Source: Firmicutes bacterium UBA911 (lineage in GTDB: Bacteria; Bacillota; Desulfotomaculia; Desulfotomaculales; Desulforudaceae). Taken from it: a DNA stretch of 64,000 bases. The translations under genes and the position numbers were made by a program. Under the pieces are notes generated by a model, which was not told the DNA's origin, did no database searches, and saw only the letters and a program-made list of their open reading frames with translations. This document shows positions 1-8,833 of the stretch, in pieces. The DNA lies in contig DBEH01000005.1 of assembly GCA_002294005.1 (NCBI GenBank), positions 21,622 through 85,621 on the forward strand. Direction: 5' to 3'. How positions within the stretch are numbered: position 1 is the first letter of the stretch; each line of letters starts with the position of its first letter.

Positions 1-743
1 TAGATCCGGTCCGGCTGCACGTCCCGGGCCAGGATGATGTTCAACTGTCCCAGCAGGTTGTTCAGCGGGGCGAGCGACTCCTGCCACCGCCGTTCCAGGC
101 CCGACAACCGGTCCGCCATTTCGTGCGAACGGCCGCGGATCTCGGCCAGCAGCGCCGACCTGCGGTTTTGCACCCGCTGGAGTTCGGCGAGGCGTTCCGT
201 TATTCTGCTGCGGGCGGTCTTTACTTCGGTTTCGAGAAACGCGAGTTGGTGCAAACGTTCCTTGATGGCGGCGCTCTGGGTGCGTACCTCGTTCAACAGC
301 ATGCCCTCGCGTTCAACCAGCAGAACGGCAAACTCCAGGCGCCACAGGAAATCGGCCAAACTTTCCGCCTGCAGCAGCAAAGTAAACACCGGCAGGCGGC
401 CTTCCTCGTACAAGTAACGCAACCACCGCCCCAACCGCTCGTGTGTTTCCGCCAGGCGCGCTCGGGCCTCGGCCAGGTTGCGCTCCGCCAGCGCCCGGGA
501 TGCGGCCAGTTCCGCCAGCCGCTCTTCGGAGCGAACGCGGTCTTCCTGCAGCCCCATCATCTGCAAATTGAGAGTGAGCAGTTCGGCGGCGAGTTCACGT
601 TCCAGCGCCTGGAGTTCAGCCGGGTTTAGCCGCTGCAAGTCCGGAACCGCAGCCGCCGGCGCGCCGGTGGGTAAAGCGCCGGCCGTTAAAAAGGCCGACA
701 GCACCAGACCACAAAGCAGAGCACAGCAGGGTTTACGCCACAT
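1..743 (-). CDS. Secreted coiled-coil protein, PcsB/EnvC-like N-terminal part (cut by window edge)
   Basis: Read leftwards from an ATG at 743, the frame stays open to base 1, so about 247 codons are visible and the C-terminus is missing. Residues 1-33 look like a signal peptide (MWRKPCC, then a Leu/Ala-rich core). The rest is Glu/Leu/Arg/Gln-rich and almost Pro-free, as in a long coiled coil. It is broken by LLLQAESLADFLWRLEF, which resembles the hinge motif in the coiled-coil region of PcsB, CwlO and EnvC-type murein hydrolase regulators. By analogy it would act outside the membrane in cell-wall remodelling. Whether a peptidase domain follows cannot be seen. A GTG four codons upstream is an alternative start. 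Confidence 0.75.
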   Translation of the reverse strand, partial: MWRKPCCALLCGLVLSAFLTAGALPTGAPAAAVPDLQRLNPAELQALERELAAELLTLNLQMMGLQEDRVRSEERLAELAASRALAERNLAEARARLAETHERLGRWLRYLYEEGRLPVFTLLLQAESLADFLWRLEFAVLLVEREGMLLNEVRTQSAAIKERLHQLAFLETEVKTARSRITERLAELQRVQNRRSALLAEIRGRSHEMADRLSGLERRWQESLAPLNNLLGQLNIILARDVQPDRI

Positions 744-890
744 CGCAATACGCACTCCCGGTTGTGAAAAACCAGCCTAAAGAATCCGGTTTTATTATTA
801 TTGGCTGCTTGTAAAAAAAACCCTTTAAAAGCCGAAGACCTCGGGCAAGACGCGGTCGCGTTGAAAATGTCTGCTGGAGTAGACTTCCTG

Positions 891-935
891 TAAAAAGCCG
901 GGAGCCCCTGCGGAGCTCCCTTAAGGCGGTTTTTT
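891..935 (-). terminator. Rho-independent terminator after the stalk-domain gene
   Basis: Stem GGGAGC/GCTCCC (900-905 with 915-920). Read leftwards it is followed by GGCTTTTTA, just past the stop of the gene at 957. A T-run is also present on the right side, so it may work in both directions. Confidence 0.75.
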
Positions 936-956
936 CAGGCAGACCCCATCAACCGC

Positions 957-1877
957 TTAAAGGGTTTTCAGGATCACCATGTTGGGCAGGTAGTCGACGT
1001 TAACACCAAGTTCCTCGGCGATGAAGCGCAGCGGGACCAGGACCCGGTCGTTCGCGATAGCGGGCGCGACTTCCAGCAGGGACTCGTGGACCACACCATC
1101 GAAGATCACATCGGTGCTGCCCACTTGAAGGATAACTTCCCTGCCGTCCAACTCAAAAGTGACCTGCTGGTTTTCCGCATCCCAGGCAAACGTGCCGCCC
1201 AGAGTCTCGCCCAGTTTCCGGAGCGGTACCATCGTCCGTCCCTTGAGAACCGCTGGAGGCACGTCGAAGTTCACTTCCCCGCCGTTCATGAACACCCGGA
1301 ACGCCTTATCGCCCTTCGCCTTGAGCAGGCGATGCAGATGGGTGTAACCGTTCAGATCCCCGGGAGCATAACGGAGGGCTTTCCGGAAGAAAAACTCGGC
1401 GCGTTCGTACTCCCGGAGCTGTTCCAGGAGTTCGGCTGTATCCTGAATCAACGCACTCCGGGCAGCGTCATCGAGATCAGGGTCTTTGAGTTCCTCCAAC
1501 ACATCCAGCAGATCATTGATTAAGTCAATGAACTCCTGCCGGGCCACCGGGTCCGAGTCGATCTTCTTCAACTGTCCCGGAGGCAGTTTAGCCATTATCT
1601 CCAGCTCATCGAGCAGGCCTTGCCCACCGCGGGCGGCGATTAAATCAGCCAGCACCTGCCGGGCCTCCTCGCTCGCCCCGTTCCGGACCACGTTCTGATA
1701 CGCATTCAAGAGCCCCCCGAGGCTCGGGTGGCCGTCAAGCTTCTTCGCGAGCCCGGGAGGTGTCCGGGGGGGACCCCCCGCGTTGTTATTGTCCTCGCCG
1801 GCAAAGGCCGGCCCGCCAAAGCATCCGATTGCGAACAGGCAGGCCGTGAGTACCGCCAGTAGTCTTTTTAGTTTCAC
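957..1877 (-). CDS. Secreted protein with C-terminal stalk domain (copper amine oxidase N-like)
   Basis: 306 residues from a GTG at 1877, chosen because AAGGAGGT lies 10 bases upstream; an in-frame start at 1910 has no such site and spoils the signal peptide. The N-terminus (MKLKRLLAVLTACLF) is a signal peptide; a Cys after AIG could be a lipobox, or cleavage may follow AFA. The middle is helical and acidic with a TPR-like stretch (RAEFFFRKALRYAPGDLNGY). The last ~110 residues carry the typical stalk-domain half-repeats (GRTMVPLRKLGETLGG and DRVLVPLRFIAEELG), common in clostridial surface proteins. No enzymatic activity is implied. It lies downstream of rsgI and could be a cell-surface product under SigI/RsgI control, but that is inference. 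Confidence 0.85.
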   Translation of the reverse strand: MKLKRLLAVLTACLFAIGCFGGPAFAGEDNNNAGGPPRTPPGLAKKLDGHPSLGGLLNAYQNVVRNGASEEARQVLADLIAARGGQGLLDELEIMAKLPPGQLKKIDSDPVARQEFIDLINDLLDVLEELKDPDLDDAARSALIQDTAELLEQLREYERAEFFFRKALRYAPGDLNGYTHLHRLLKAKGDKAFRVFMNGGEVNFDVPPAVLKGRTMVPLRKLGETLGGTFAWDAENQQVTFELDGREVILQVGSTDVIFDGVVHESLLEVAPAIANDRVLVPLRFIAEELGVNVDYLPNMVILKTL

Positions 1878-1925
1878 TTTCTTGCTTACCTCCTTACAAT
1901 TCACTCTCAACGAGAAATCAGCAAG

Positions 1926-3125
1926 CTATTGTCCTGTATCTTGTGTGCCACCACCCCTTTCCTTATCAACACGGATCGTTCTTGTCTGTGCCCTGTCACT
2001 TTTATCCGTTTTGCTTCCCGGAAAACCCTCCCGGAAAGACGGTCCTTTCCCCCCTGGCTTGGTCTGCAGTTCCGGCGGCGTTCCGACTTCTTCTTCCGCG
2101 ACGGCGTTCGCAGGCGCGGGATCGTCTTGATCCTCGCCCGTTGAGCTCTGGGGCGGATCTGCCGGTACCGCCGGCACGCCGTGTTTCCCGCCCGGTTGTG
2201 CGGACGGCTTGCCGGGGAAGGCCTTTGGGTCTTCAACCCGCCGGCCGTGACCGGGCGGAGTCTCCGGCGCCTGTGAACCAGGATCGACGGGCGTCTCTTC
2301 CCCGGACCTCCCCACCCGTCCCTGCATGGTGGCCAGGGCGGCCACGGCCATCCCGAAGTCCCGGCCTTCCAGGTTCAGGGCCTCCCGCAGCTTCCCGGCC
2401 CGCACGGTGTCCGTATCCAATGCAACCCCTCCTTCGAGGGCCTTTTGCCAAATCACGTAATGTGCCGGGGATAGGGCCGCATGCCGGGCCCGCTCCCGGG
2501 ACTCGATGGAACAGTTGAGGATGTAGACTCCGGTCTGGCCGCCGGCGTCGTCCAGTTTGGCCTGGATAACGGCAAACAGTTCGGCCTGCAAAGCAGACCG
2601 GCCTTCCTCACCGCTAAAGGTGGTGGTTACGACCAGGTGCCTGACCTCCGGTCCCCGGCCCAGGTAACCGTGCTCCTGGCAGGCCCGGACCACGGCCGCC
2701 ACGGCCTCGGCCGCCGGGAGCCCGACGAGGTCGAGTTTCTGCACCAGACCGACACCGTCCGCGTTGAGGGCTTCCACCCCGATCACCGTCAGAGAACGGT
2801 CAAGGGCCAGCTCGATCCCGGGATTGACCTCCACCCCGACGTATGCGTAAACCGCCGGTCCGGGGGTGAAACGGGGCATGGCCAAAAATGCCGCCAGGAA
2901 CAGGACCATAAAGGAAGCAGCGAGGGCCAGCAACCGGATCGGTCGGCGGTATTCCACCAGATCCTCCATGGTGAACCGGACCTCCTGCCCGGTTTGAATC
3001 CCGGGCCGTTTCCTGATTTCCACAAACTCAAAGTCCGCGGTCAAAATTACCGCCGAGCGGGATTTCACCCGGCAGACCACTCCCCTACCGGCCACTTTCA
3101 GCACCACCTTCCGCGCCTCGGACAT
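1926..3125 (-). CDS. rsgI: Anti-sigma factor RsgI family
   Basis: 399 residues from an ATG at 3125, overlapping the end of sigI by 41 bases, so the two are probably translationally coupled. The first ~60 residues are the cytoplasmic anti-sigma domain. One membrane segment follows (LLALAASFMVLFLAAFLAM, about 64-82). Then comes the conserved extracytoplasmic domain (AYVGVEVNPGIELALDRS) with the Asn-Pro at about 101-102, where RsgI proteins are known to self-cleave. The last ~130 residues are Pro/Gly/charge-rich and look disordered, where other RsgI proteins carry carbohydrate-binding or other sensor modules. It should hold SigI inactive at the membrane until an outside signal triggers release. 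The signal cannot be told from sequence. Confidence 0.9.
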   Translation of the reverse strand: MSEARKVVLKVAGRGVVCRVKSRSAVILTADFEFVEIRKRPGIQTGQEVRFTMEDLVEYRRPIRLLALAASFMVLFLAAFLAMPRFTPGPAVYAYVGVEVNPGIELALDRSLTVIGVEALNADGVGLVQKLDLVGLPAAEAVAAVVRACQEHGYLGRGPEVRHLVVTTTFSGEEGRSALQAELFAVIQAKLDDAGGQTGVYILNCSIESRERARHAALSPAHYVIWQKALEGGVALDTDTVRAGKLREALNLEGRDFGMAVAALATMQGRVGRSGEETPVDPGSQAPETPPGHGRRVEDPKAFPGKPSAQPGGKHGVPAVPADPPQSSTGEDQDDPAPANAVAEEEVGTPPELQTKPGGKGPSFREGFPGSKTDKSDRAQTRTIRVDKERGGGTQDTGQ

Positions 3126-3795
3126 ACTCCCGCAGGAGGGGAAAGTCCCCACCCAAGACCACGTACACTCCTATAATGTATCTTCGGTGCCGTTGGATCG
3201 TTTTGGGGTTAAGGACCAGCTGCCGGAGCAAAAGAGTGAAGGGCAGTTTTTTCTTCCGCTCGAGGCTGGCCCGGAGCTCTGGATCTTCCAGGACGCGGCG
3301 GGCGATGCCGATCGCCATTCGCCGTGAATCCCGGTGCCTGGGCGTCTCCCGGACCAGGTCCTCCAGCGTGATCCCGAACTCGCCCAGTCGCGTGGCGAAT
3401 CGCTCAATCTCCTCGCGGACGTCGTCCTCCGGAAGGGTGAAATCAGATTCCACCGTCTCTTCGGGCGGCTCGGCCTGGGGTAACTCGGGGAAGAAACGGC
3501 GGGAAGCCCGGTAATGATCGACCAGGCGCCGGTTGATCACCTGCCGGGCAAAACCGTGAAAAGAGGCACCCCTGCCGGCGTCATACCCGTCAACCGCTTC
3601 GTTGAACGCCAGGAGCGCTATGCTGTACTCGTCCATATCCCTGATCCCGCCCCGGCGCGGGACGACTCTGGCCACACAACCGACAATGAAGGACTCGCTG
3701 GCGGCAATCAATTCCTCACGCGCATTCCGGTCACCTTTCTGTGCCCGTTTCAACAGGGCGGCTGCATCTTCTTCAGCTTCCCTCCGGCGCGGCAT
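3085..3795 (-). CDS. sigI: RNA polymerase sigma factor SigI
   Basis: 236 residues from ATG 3795 with a GAGGGGG ribosome site. Region 2 is recognisable (FIVGCVARVVPRRGG, then DMDEYSIALLAFNEAVDGYD and GASFHGFARQVINRRLVDHYR), the pattern of SigI, the heat- and envelope-linked sigma factor of Bacillus and clostridia. The C-terminal half (LPFTLLLRQLVLNPKTIQRHRRYI) carries the helix-turn-helix-like end. Family length is about 240-260, so it is complete. Its partner rsgI follows directly with overlap. In other Firmicutes this pair is often autoregulated. Here a sigma-A-type promoter is visible upstream (3852-3880), and I found no convincing SigI-type promoter. Confidence 0.92.
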   Translation of the reverse strand: MPRRREAEEDAAALLKRAQKGDRNAREELIAASESFIVGCVARVVPRRGGIRDMDEYSIALLAFNEAVDGYDAGRGASFHGFARQVINRRLVDHYRASRRFFPELPQAEPPEETVESDFTLPEDDVREEIERFATRLGEFGITLEDLVRETPRHRDSRRMAIGIARRVLEDPELRASLERKKKLPFTLLLRQLVLNPKTIQRHRRYIIGVYVVLGGDFPLLREYVRGAEGGAESGR

Positions 3796-3851
3796 CCAAC
3801 CGCCCCCTCACCCCGAAGATTCCATGATTCGTACGAATACACTCTGGAACT

Positions 3852-3880
3852 ATTATCGGTGCGCTTCGCATCTCGATCAA
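3852..3880 (-). promoter_or_regulatory. Sigma-A-type promoter of sigI, with nearby palindrome
   Basis: Reading leftwards, TTGATC (3880-3875), a 17-base spacer, then GATAAT (3857-3852). Just downstream, ATTCGTACGAAT (3827-3838) is a perfect 12-base palindrome in the leader and could be an operator. Confidence 0.5.
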
Positions 3881-4004
3881 GGTTTTCGGCCGAACGGCGC
3901 GGGACGTGACGAACGCCACACCGGCCTGTGACCGGCATCACAGCGGGCAACCCCTTTCTGGGGTATGATGTCTAACAAAAGAATCTGGAGAGGAGGACCA
4001 TCCC

Positions 4005-4202
4005 GTGACGCAGAGAATCAGGCGCCAGGTCATCAGCATCGACGAGGAAAAGTGCACCGGCTGCGGCCTGTGTGTCCCCGGCTGCCCCGAAGCGCCTGGC
4101 AGGACACCGGCGGGAAGATTCCCCTGCGTTCCCTGGTGGTCGGAACCCGGGGCGGCAGTATCCGCGAGACCATCTGCCAAGGCTAAAGCGCAAAAATGGT
4201 AA
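4005..4202 (+). pseudogene. Broken 4Fe-4S ferredoxin (N-terminal fragment)
   Basis: GTG start at 4005 with GAGGAGG eight bases upstream. The product opens like an intact ferredoxin (VISIDEEKCTGCGLCVPGCPE), giving one CxxCxxCxxxC cluster. It then turns into a low-complexity tail with no second cluster and ends after 65 codons. In the +1 frame the same stretch reads LRSLVVGTRGGSIRETICQG, which looks more like protein. This suggests a deletion or frameshift joined the ferredoxin start to another gene's tail. Translation signals survive, so a short one-cluster peptide could still be made. A second small ferredoxin gene lies convergent at 4258-4449. Confidence 0.55.
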
Positions 4203-4212
4203 GGCTAAAGCG

Positions 4213-4251
4213 TAAAACAACAGCCGGACGCCGTACAGGAAGGCGCCCGGC
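4213..4251 (-). terminator. Terminator after the 63-residue ferredoxin gene
   Basis: Near-perfect 10-base stem (4223-4232 with 4242-4251). Read leftwards it is followed by TGTTGTTTTA. It sits right behind the stop at 4258 and faces the end of the broken ferredoxin, so it may serve both genes. Confidence 0.65.
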
Positions 4252-4257
4252 TTTCGG

Positions 4258-4449
4258 TTATGCATCCACCAGTTCGATCGACCCGGTGGGACACATGTCC
4301 ACGCACGCTTCGCATTCCAGGCAGGCTTCCGGATGCACCACCGCGGAAACGCCGGTTACCTCAAAGACTTTGGGCTCCGCCGGGCAAACGGCGGCGCAGG
4401 TGCCGCAGGCGATACAGGTCAGCTCGTTGACGACCGGATACAAGCGCAC
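4258..4449 (-). CDS. Small two-cluster ferredoxin
   Basis: 63 residues from a GTG at 4449, chosen because GGAGAGGGGGTT lies just upstream; a longer in-frame reading to 4515 adds residues unlike a ferredoxin. Two cluster motifs are complete: CIACGTCAAVCP and CLECEACVDMCP. This is a 2[4Fe-4S] electron carrier. There is no redox enzyme directly beside it, so its partner is unknown. A terminator follows the stop, so it is probably a single-gene unit. Confidence 0.85.
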   Translation of the reverse strand: MRLYPVVNELTCIACGTCAAVCPAEPKVFEVTGVSAVVHPEACLECEACVDMCPTGSIELVDA

Positions 4450-4760
4450 CGGCCAACCCCCTCTCCCGTGCCGAACTTCCTGATCGATTCTGTTTTGACC
4501 GGGAAAGGTTGTCAAATCCGCATATCCAAAGATCGGCGGAATACCCGCTGCCGTACAATAATAGACTTTTTAAAAGACAAACGGGAGGGTGAGGGAGTGC
4601 TGCGCAAACGTTGGCTTTTGCGCCGCTGCGCCCACTGCGGCGACGGTTGCCTGCCTCCGTCCCGGGCAAGACGTTAAACTGCCCGCCATCCTTTTTCCCG
4701 CTCGATTTTGACCGCGTTCACGCCTGATGGAAGAAGGCCTGATTGGCCGCCGCCGGCTTT
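4450..4760. other. Intergenic stretch with one doubtful mini-ORF
   Basis: About 310 bases between the ferredoxin gene and the VanW-family gene. The only candidate is a plus-strand 26-codon ORF at 4597-4677, which has GGGAGGGTGAGG before a GTG and encodes a Cys-bearing peptide (RRCAHCGDGC). No clear promoter or terminator was found for it. It could be another ferredoxin scrap or a spurious ORF. Confidence 0.35.
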
Positions 4761-5931
4761 TTACCCCCGGAGTTCCCAGAGGGTCACCTGCAGTTGCCGT
4801 ACGGTGCCGCCGGCCTCGATCCGGACCGGGTGGGGAAGCTGATTGCGGAACTTAAAGTCGGCGGCGCCGTAGGAAACGGCGGCGTCCCGCCCCACGGGCA
4901 CGTATCCCACCGGCTTGGTGTGGGCGTGGCGTTCGATGACGGTCAGGCCGGCATTCAGCACGGCGCCGTACAGCACCGTGGAGGTCCGACACACCCCCCC
5001 CGCCCCGCGCCGGCACGTGCCGGTCGCCGCTGATGGCGAAGCCGATCACGAAACCGCGTTCGGCCGACCAGGGCCCGACCGTCTGGTTATAGGAGAACAC
5101 CTGCCCGGGCGCGATGGTGATTCCGTTCAGGTAGGCGGCGGCCTGCACCGCGTTGAGCATATTATTGTAGTTTTCACCGCCCGGATTGAAGTTCACCAGG
5201 CAGGAACCGATCCGGCGTTCAAGCGGCAGGGTGACCGAATCAAGCCCCGACGCCAGGGCCTCCCGCAAAATGGCGACGGCGCCGGGCGCCATGGTGAGTC
5301 CGGACAGTCCGCCCGGGTCCAGTTCCGCCTCCATCAATGAGATCAACCCTTCCAGCACCCGGTCCGCTCCGCCCGCGGGCAAAAGCCAGGTGCGGCCCGG
5401 CACCGGACTCTCGGGATTCAACTCCTCGGGCACCACCTCGGGCGCTACCTCGACGCCAACTTCCGGCATCCGGCCATGAGGTGCAACCGTCGGACCGGGA
5501 GCCGAGGGCGCCGGCGGGCTGTCCGTCACTGCCGCCTCTGCTGAAGAATCCAACAACCCGATGAACCAGGGCTTTTCCCCCTGCTCCCCGACCATGACCC
5601 GGATAAAAGCCGCGGACCTGAAAGCCGGCGGCGGGGGACTCAGGAAACCAGCCAGCAGGGTGTCGGGCACGAAGGTCATCCCGCCCACCAACCGCGCCGG
5701 CACCTCCAGGAGTTCCTCCCGGCCGTCCACCGCGGCGGTGTCCCGGCCGGGAACCACCCGCAGCACCCGCCCGCTGCAGTAAGCCGTAGCCCCTTCACCG
5801 TCCCAGCCCACCGTCGTCCCCCGGTGCTCAAGGGCGGGGCGGAGCGGCACCATCACCGCCGCCCCGGCCGGTCCGGCTCCCGCCACGGACAGGATGATGA
5901 ACGCCAGAACCGTTGCCGGAAACCACTTCAT
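4761..5931 (-). pseudogene. VanW/stalk-domain secreted protein, frameshifted at a G8 tract
   Basis: From ATG 5931 (ACGGAGGTC upstream) the frame gives a signal peptide, a stalk-like domain (VPLRPALEHRGTTVGWDG), a Pro-rich linker and the start of a VanW domain (FNPGGENYNNMLNAVQ, then FSYNQTVGPWSAERGF). At the run of eight C at 4994-5001 (eight G in the gene), normal VanW sequence continues only in another frame: VCRTSTVLYGAVLNAGLTV through to a stop at 4761. With seven G the protein would be whole, about 390 residues. This may be a real frameshift, slippage-prone phase variation or a sequencing error. VanW domains are found in secreted clostridial proteins; their biochemical role is not settled. 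Confidence 0.8.
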
Positions 5932-6198
5932 GTCCGAAGACCTCCGTACCGCTGATCAACTGATGGCCCTAAGATATATGGATATGTGGGTGGACTGTAA
6001 TTAGAACCAATAATGGTATTTATTGTAATGTGGGCGGCGTCTAGGGAGGGAGCACCTTGCCTGAACTGCACCACCCGGCTGGGAGGGCGTTCTTCGTCCC
6101 GCAAAAATGTCCGGGTCGTCATTGAAAGTGCGGTAGATTCTTGCGGAAAAGAGAAAACTAACTACACTTCGCAAGACTTAACCCCCGGAGGCCGGAAG
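5932..6198 (+). other. adhE leader region
   Basis: About 270 bases between divergent genes. An in-frame extension of adhE back to 6013 is open but has no homology-like content, so it is treated as leader. An inverted repeat TCTTGCG/CGCAAGA (6139-6145 with 6170-6176) lies just before the adhE ribosome site. No convincing Rex-type operator was found. Confidence 0.4.
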
Positions 6199-8775
6199 AT
6201 GACCGAAGAGCAGACGGCTGTGCCCAAAGAAATCGACAAGCTGGTGTCCGCGGCCCGGAACGCGCTGGAGCAGCTTCGCGCCCTGAACCAGGAGCGGGTG
6301 GACGATATCGTCCGGTCCGCCGCCCTGGCCGGATTGGCGCGGCACATGGAACTCGCCCGGATGGCCGTTGAGGAAACCGGCCGCGGGGTGTACGAGGACA
6401 AAATCCTAAAAAACCTCTACGCCGTGGAGTACGTCTACAACAGTATCCGGGACCGCAAAACGGCCGGGATGATCTACGAGGACCCGGAAACCGGCTACCG
6501 GGAAATCGCCGAGCCGGCCGGGGTAATCGCAGCCCTGATTCCGCTGACCAACCCCACTTCGACCACCCTGTTCAAGGGGCTGATCGCCCTGAAAACCAGA
6601 AACCCGGTAGTGTTCAGCTTCCATCCCGGAGCCAAGCGTTCCAGCGCCGCCGCCGCCAAGGCCCTGCTGGAGGGTGCCGTGGCCGCGGGCGCCCCGGCGG
6701 AATGCCTGGTCTGGATCGAAGACCCGACGGTGGAGGCGGCCCGGACGTTGATGCACCACCCCGGGGTGAACTTGATCCTGGCCACCGGGGGAACCGCCAT
6801 GGTGCGCGCCGCGCACAGCGCGGGCATCCCGGCTCTCGGGGTCGGCCCCGGAAACGTGCCCTGCTACATTCACCAATCCGCCCACCTGGAGCGGGCGGTG
6901 ACCGACCTGATCCTGAGCAAGACCTTCGACCACGGCATGATCTGCGCCTCGGAACAGGCGCTGATCGTGGACCGGGCCGTGGCCGGCCGCGTCAAAGAGC
7001 TGATGGAGAACGCGGGCTGCCGGTTCCTGGGCCCCGAGGAAACCCGGCTCTTGGAGCAGGTAACCACCGCGGGGCGGACCTGCTCCCTAAACCCGCAGGT
7101 CGTGGGCAAAAGCCCGGCGGACATCGCCCGCATGGCCGGTTTCGAGGTGCCGGAAGAAACCAAGATCCTGGTGGCCGTGCAGGAGGGGGTCGGTCCCGAC
7201 CACCCGCTCTCGCGGGAAAAACTCAGCCCGGTGCTGGCCCTCTACGAGGTGGATGATGCCGAGACCGCTATCGAGCGGGCCGCGGAAGTGGTGAAGTACG
7301 AAGGTCTGGGGCATACGGCGGTCATTCACGCCGCGGACCGGGAGGTGATTGAGAGCTATTCGCGCCGGGTGCCCGCCGGCCGGATCGTCCTGAACTCCCC
7401 GGCCAGCCAGGGCGCCCTGGGCGACCTGTACAACATATTAACCCCGTCGCTCACCCTGGGCTGCGGCTATATCGGTCACAACTCCACCACCGACAACGTC
7501 AGCGCCGTCCACCTGGTGGACATCAAGCGGGTCGCGCCGCGCCGCGCCGAAACCCAGTGGTTCCGGGTACCGCCGGAGATCTATTTCGAGCCCGGCTCGT
7601 TGAGCCACCTGAGCCAGCTTCCGGGTTTGGCCCGGGTGTTCCTGGTCACGGACGAAGTGCTGGCCGAACTGGGTTACGTGGACCGGGTGCGCCGCCACCT
7701 GGAGCGCCGGATTGAACCGGTCAAGCTCGAGGTGTTCTCCGCCGTCGAACCGAACCCTTCCCTGGAGACCGTACGGCGGGGCACCAAGCGCCTGGGCGAA
7801 TTCGACCCCGACACCGTCATCGCCGTGGGCGGCGGTTCGGTCATCGACGCCGCCAAGGCCATGTGGCTTTTCCACGAGTACCCCGAGGTCCGCTTTGAGC
7901 ACCTGAAGCAAAAATTCCTGGATATCCGCAAGCGCACTTACCGCTTGCCCGCGCGGCCGCGGAAAAGCCGGCTGGTGGCCGTGCCGACCACCTCCGGGAG
8001 CGGCTCCGAGGTCACCGCCTTCGCGGTGATCACCGACCGGGACCGGGACATCAAGTACCCGTTGGCCGACTACGCCATGACCCCCGACGTGGCCATCGTG
8101 GACGTCGACCTGGCGATGGGCCAGCCTCCGGGACTGACCGCCGACGCCGGCATGGACGTTTTGGGCCACGCCCTGGAAGCCTGCGTCTCGGTGCGGGCGT
8201 CCGACTTCACCGACCCGCCGGCCGTCAAGGCCATTGAGTCGGTGTTCCGGTACCTGACCCGGGCTTACCGTAACCCCGGCGACCGCGAGGCCCGGGAGAA
8301 AATGCACACCGCCGCCACCCTGGCCGGCATCGCTTTCACCAACGCCTTTCTGGGCGTGAATCACAGCCTGGCGCACAAGCTCGGCAATGAGTTCCACATT
8401 CCGCACGGGCGCGCCGTCGCCGTGCTCATGCCTCACGTGATCGAATACAACGCCCAAACGCCCTCCAAGTACGCTCCCTATCCGAACTACGGGCACTACC
8501 GGGCCGCGGAGCGCTACCAGGAAATCGCCCGGCACCTGGGGCTCCCGGCGTCAACCGCCGAAGAAGGGTCGGCGGCTTTGGCGGGGGCCGTGCGGCGCCT
8601 GACTGCGGAACTCGACCTGCCGCTGACCATCGCCGCCTGCGGCGTGCCGCGGGACCGGTTCGAGGACCGGCTGGCGCTGCTGGCCGAAATGGCCTACGAA
8701 GACCAGACCACGGTGACCAATCCCCGCCAACCCCTGGTGTCCGAACTGGTTGCCCTCTACCGCCGCGCCTATTGA
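6199..8775 (+). CDS. adhE: Bifunctional acetaldehyde/alcohol dehydrogenase
   Basis: 858 residues from ATG 6199, chosen for GGAGG seven bases upstream and because it gives the usual AdhE length. The N-terminal half is a CoA-acylating aldehyde dehydrogenase: NPTSTT region, GTGGTAMV-like loop (LATGGTAMV), and catalytic Cys at about 249 in HGMICASEQ. The C-terminal half is an iron-dependent alcohol dehydrogenase with the NAD-binding GGGSVIDAAK and metal-binding His motifs (LGHALEACVS, NHSLAHKLG, FHIPHGRA). It reduces acetyl-CoA to ethanol or runs the reverse, oxidising NADH in the cytoplasm, often as spirosome filaments. It stands alone on the plus strand with its own terminator. Confidence 0.97.
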   Translation: MTEEQTAVPKEIDKLVSAARNALEQLRALNQERVDDIVRSAALAGLARHMELARMAVEETGRGVYEDKILKNLYAVEYVYNSIRDRKTAGMIYEDPETGYREIAEPAGVIAALIPLTNPTSTTLFKGLIALKTRNPVVFSFHPGAKRSSAAAAKALLEGAVAAGAPAECLVWIEDPTVEAARTLMHHPGVNLILATGGTAMVRAAHSAGIPALGVGPGNVPCYIHQSAHLERAVTDLILSKTFDHGMICASEQALIVDRAVAGRVKELMENAGCRFLGPEETRLLEQVTTAGRTCSLNPQVVGKSPADIARMAGFEVPEETKILVAVQEGVGPDHPLSREKLSPVLALYEVDDAETAIERAAEVVKYEGLGHTAVIHAADREVIESYSRRVPAGRIVLNSPASQGALGDLYNILTPSLTLGCGYIGHNSTTDNVSAVHLVDIKRVAPRRAETQWFRVPPEIYFEPGSLSHLSQLPGLARVFLVTDEVLAELGYVDRVRRHLERRIEPVKLEVFSAVEPNPSLETVRRGTKRLGEFDPDTVIAVGGGSVIDAAKAMWLFHEYPEVRFEHLKQKFLDIRKRTYRLPARPRKSRLVAVPTTSGSGSEVTAFAVITDRDRDIKYPLADYAMTPDVAIVDVDLAMGQPPGLTADAGMDVLGHALEACVSVRASDFTDPPAVKAIESVFRYLTRAYRNPGDREAREKMHTAATLAGIAFTNAFLGVNHSLAHKLGNEFHIPHGRAVAVLMPHVIEYNAQTPSKYAPYPNYGHYRAAERYQEIARHLGLPASTAEEGSAALAGAVRRLTAELDLPLTIAACGVPRDRFEDRLALLAEMAYEDQTTVTNPRQPLVSELVALYRRAY

Positions 8776-8812
8776 AAAACCCCACCCGCCGCTTCGGCGA
8801 ATGGGGTTTTTA
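8776..8812 (+). terminator. Terminator of adhE (probably bidirectional)
   Basis: ACCCCA pairs with TGGGGT around an inner GCCG/CGGC helix, with A5 on the left and T5 on the right. It begins at the adhE stop and also serves the convergent gene at 8834. Confidence 0.85.
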
Positions 8813-8833
8813 TCGTACCGGTATGCTCAATTC

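Noticed and set aside
3085..3880. SigI-type autoregulatory promoter
   Set aside because: A CGAA-like -10 occurs, but no matching C-rich -35 at the right distance.
5985..6198. Rex operator upstream of adhE
   Set aside because: No TTGTGAAAT-type inverted repeat could be found; only a spaced TCTTGCG/CGCAAGA repeat.
7438..8535. Long minus-strand open frame opposite adhE
   Set aside because: It is antisense to a complete, well-conserved AdhE and has no family-like motifs; an artefact of GC-rich codon use.
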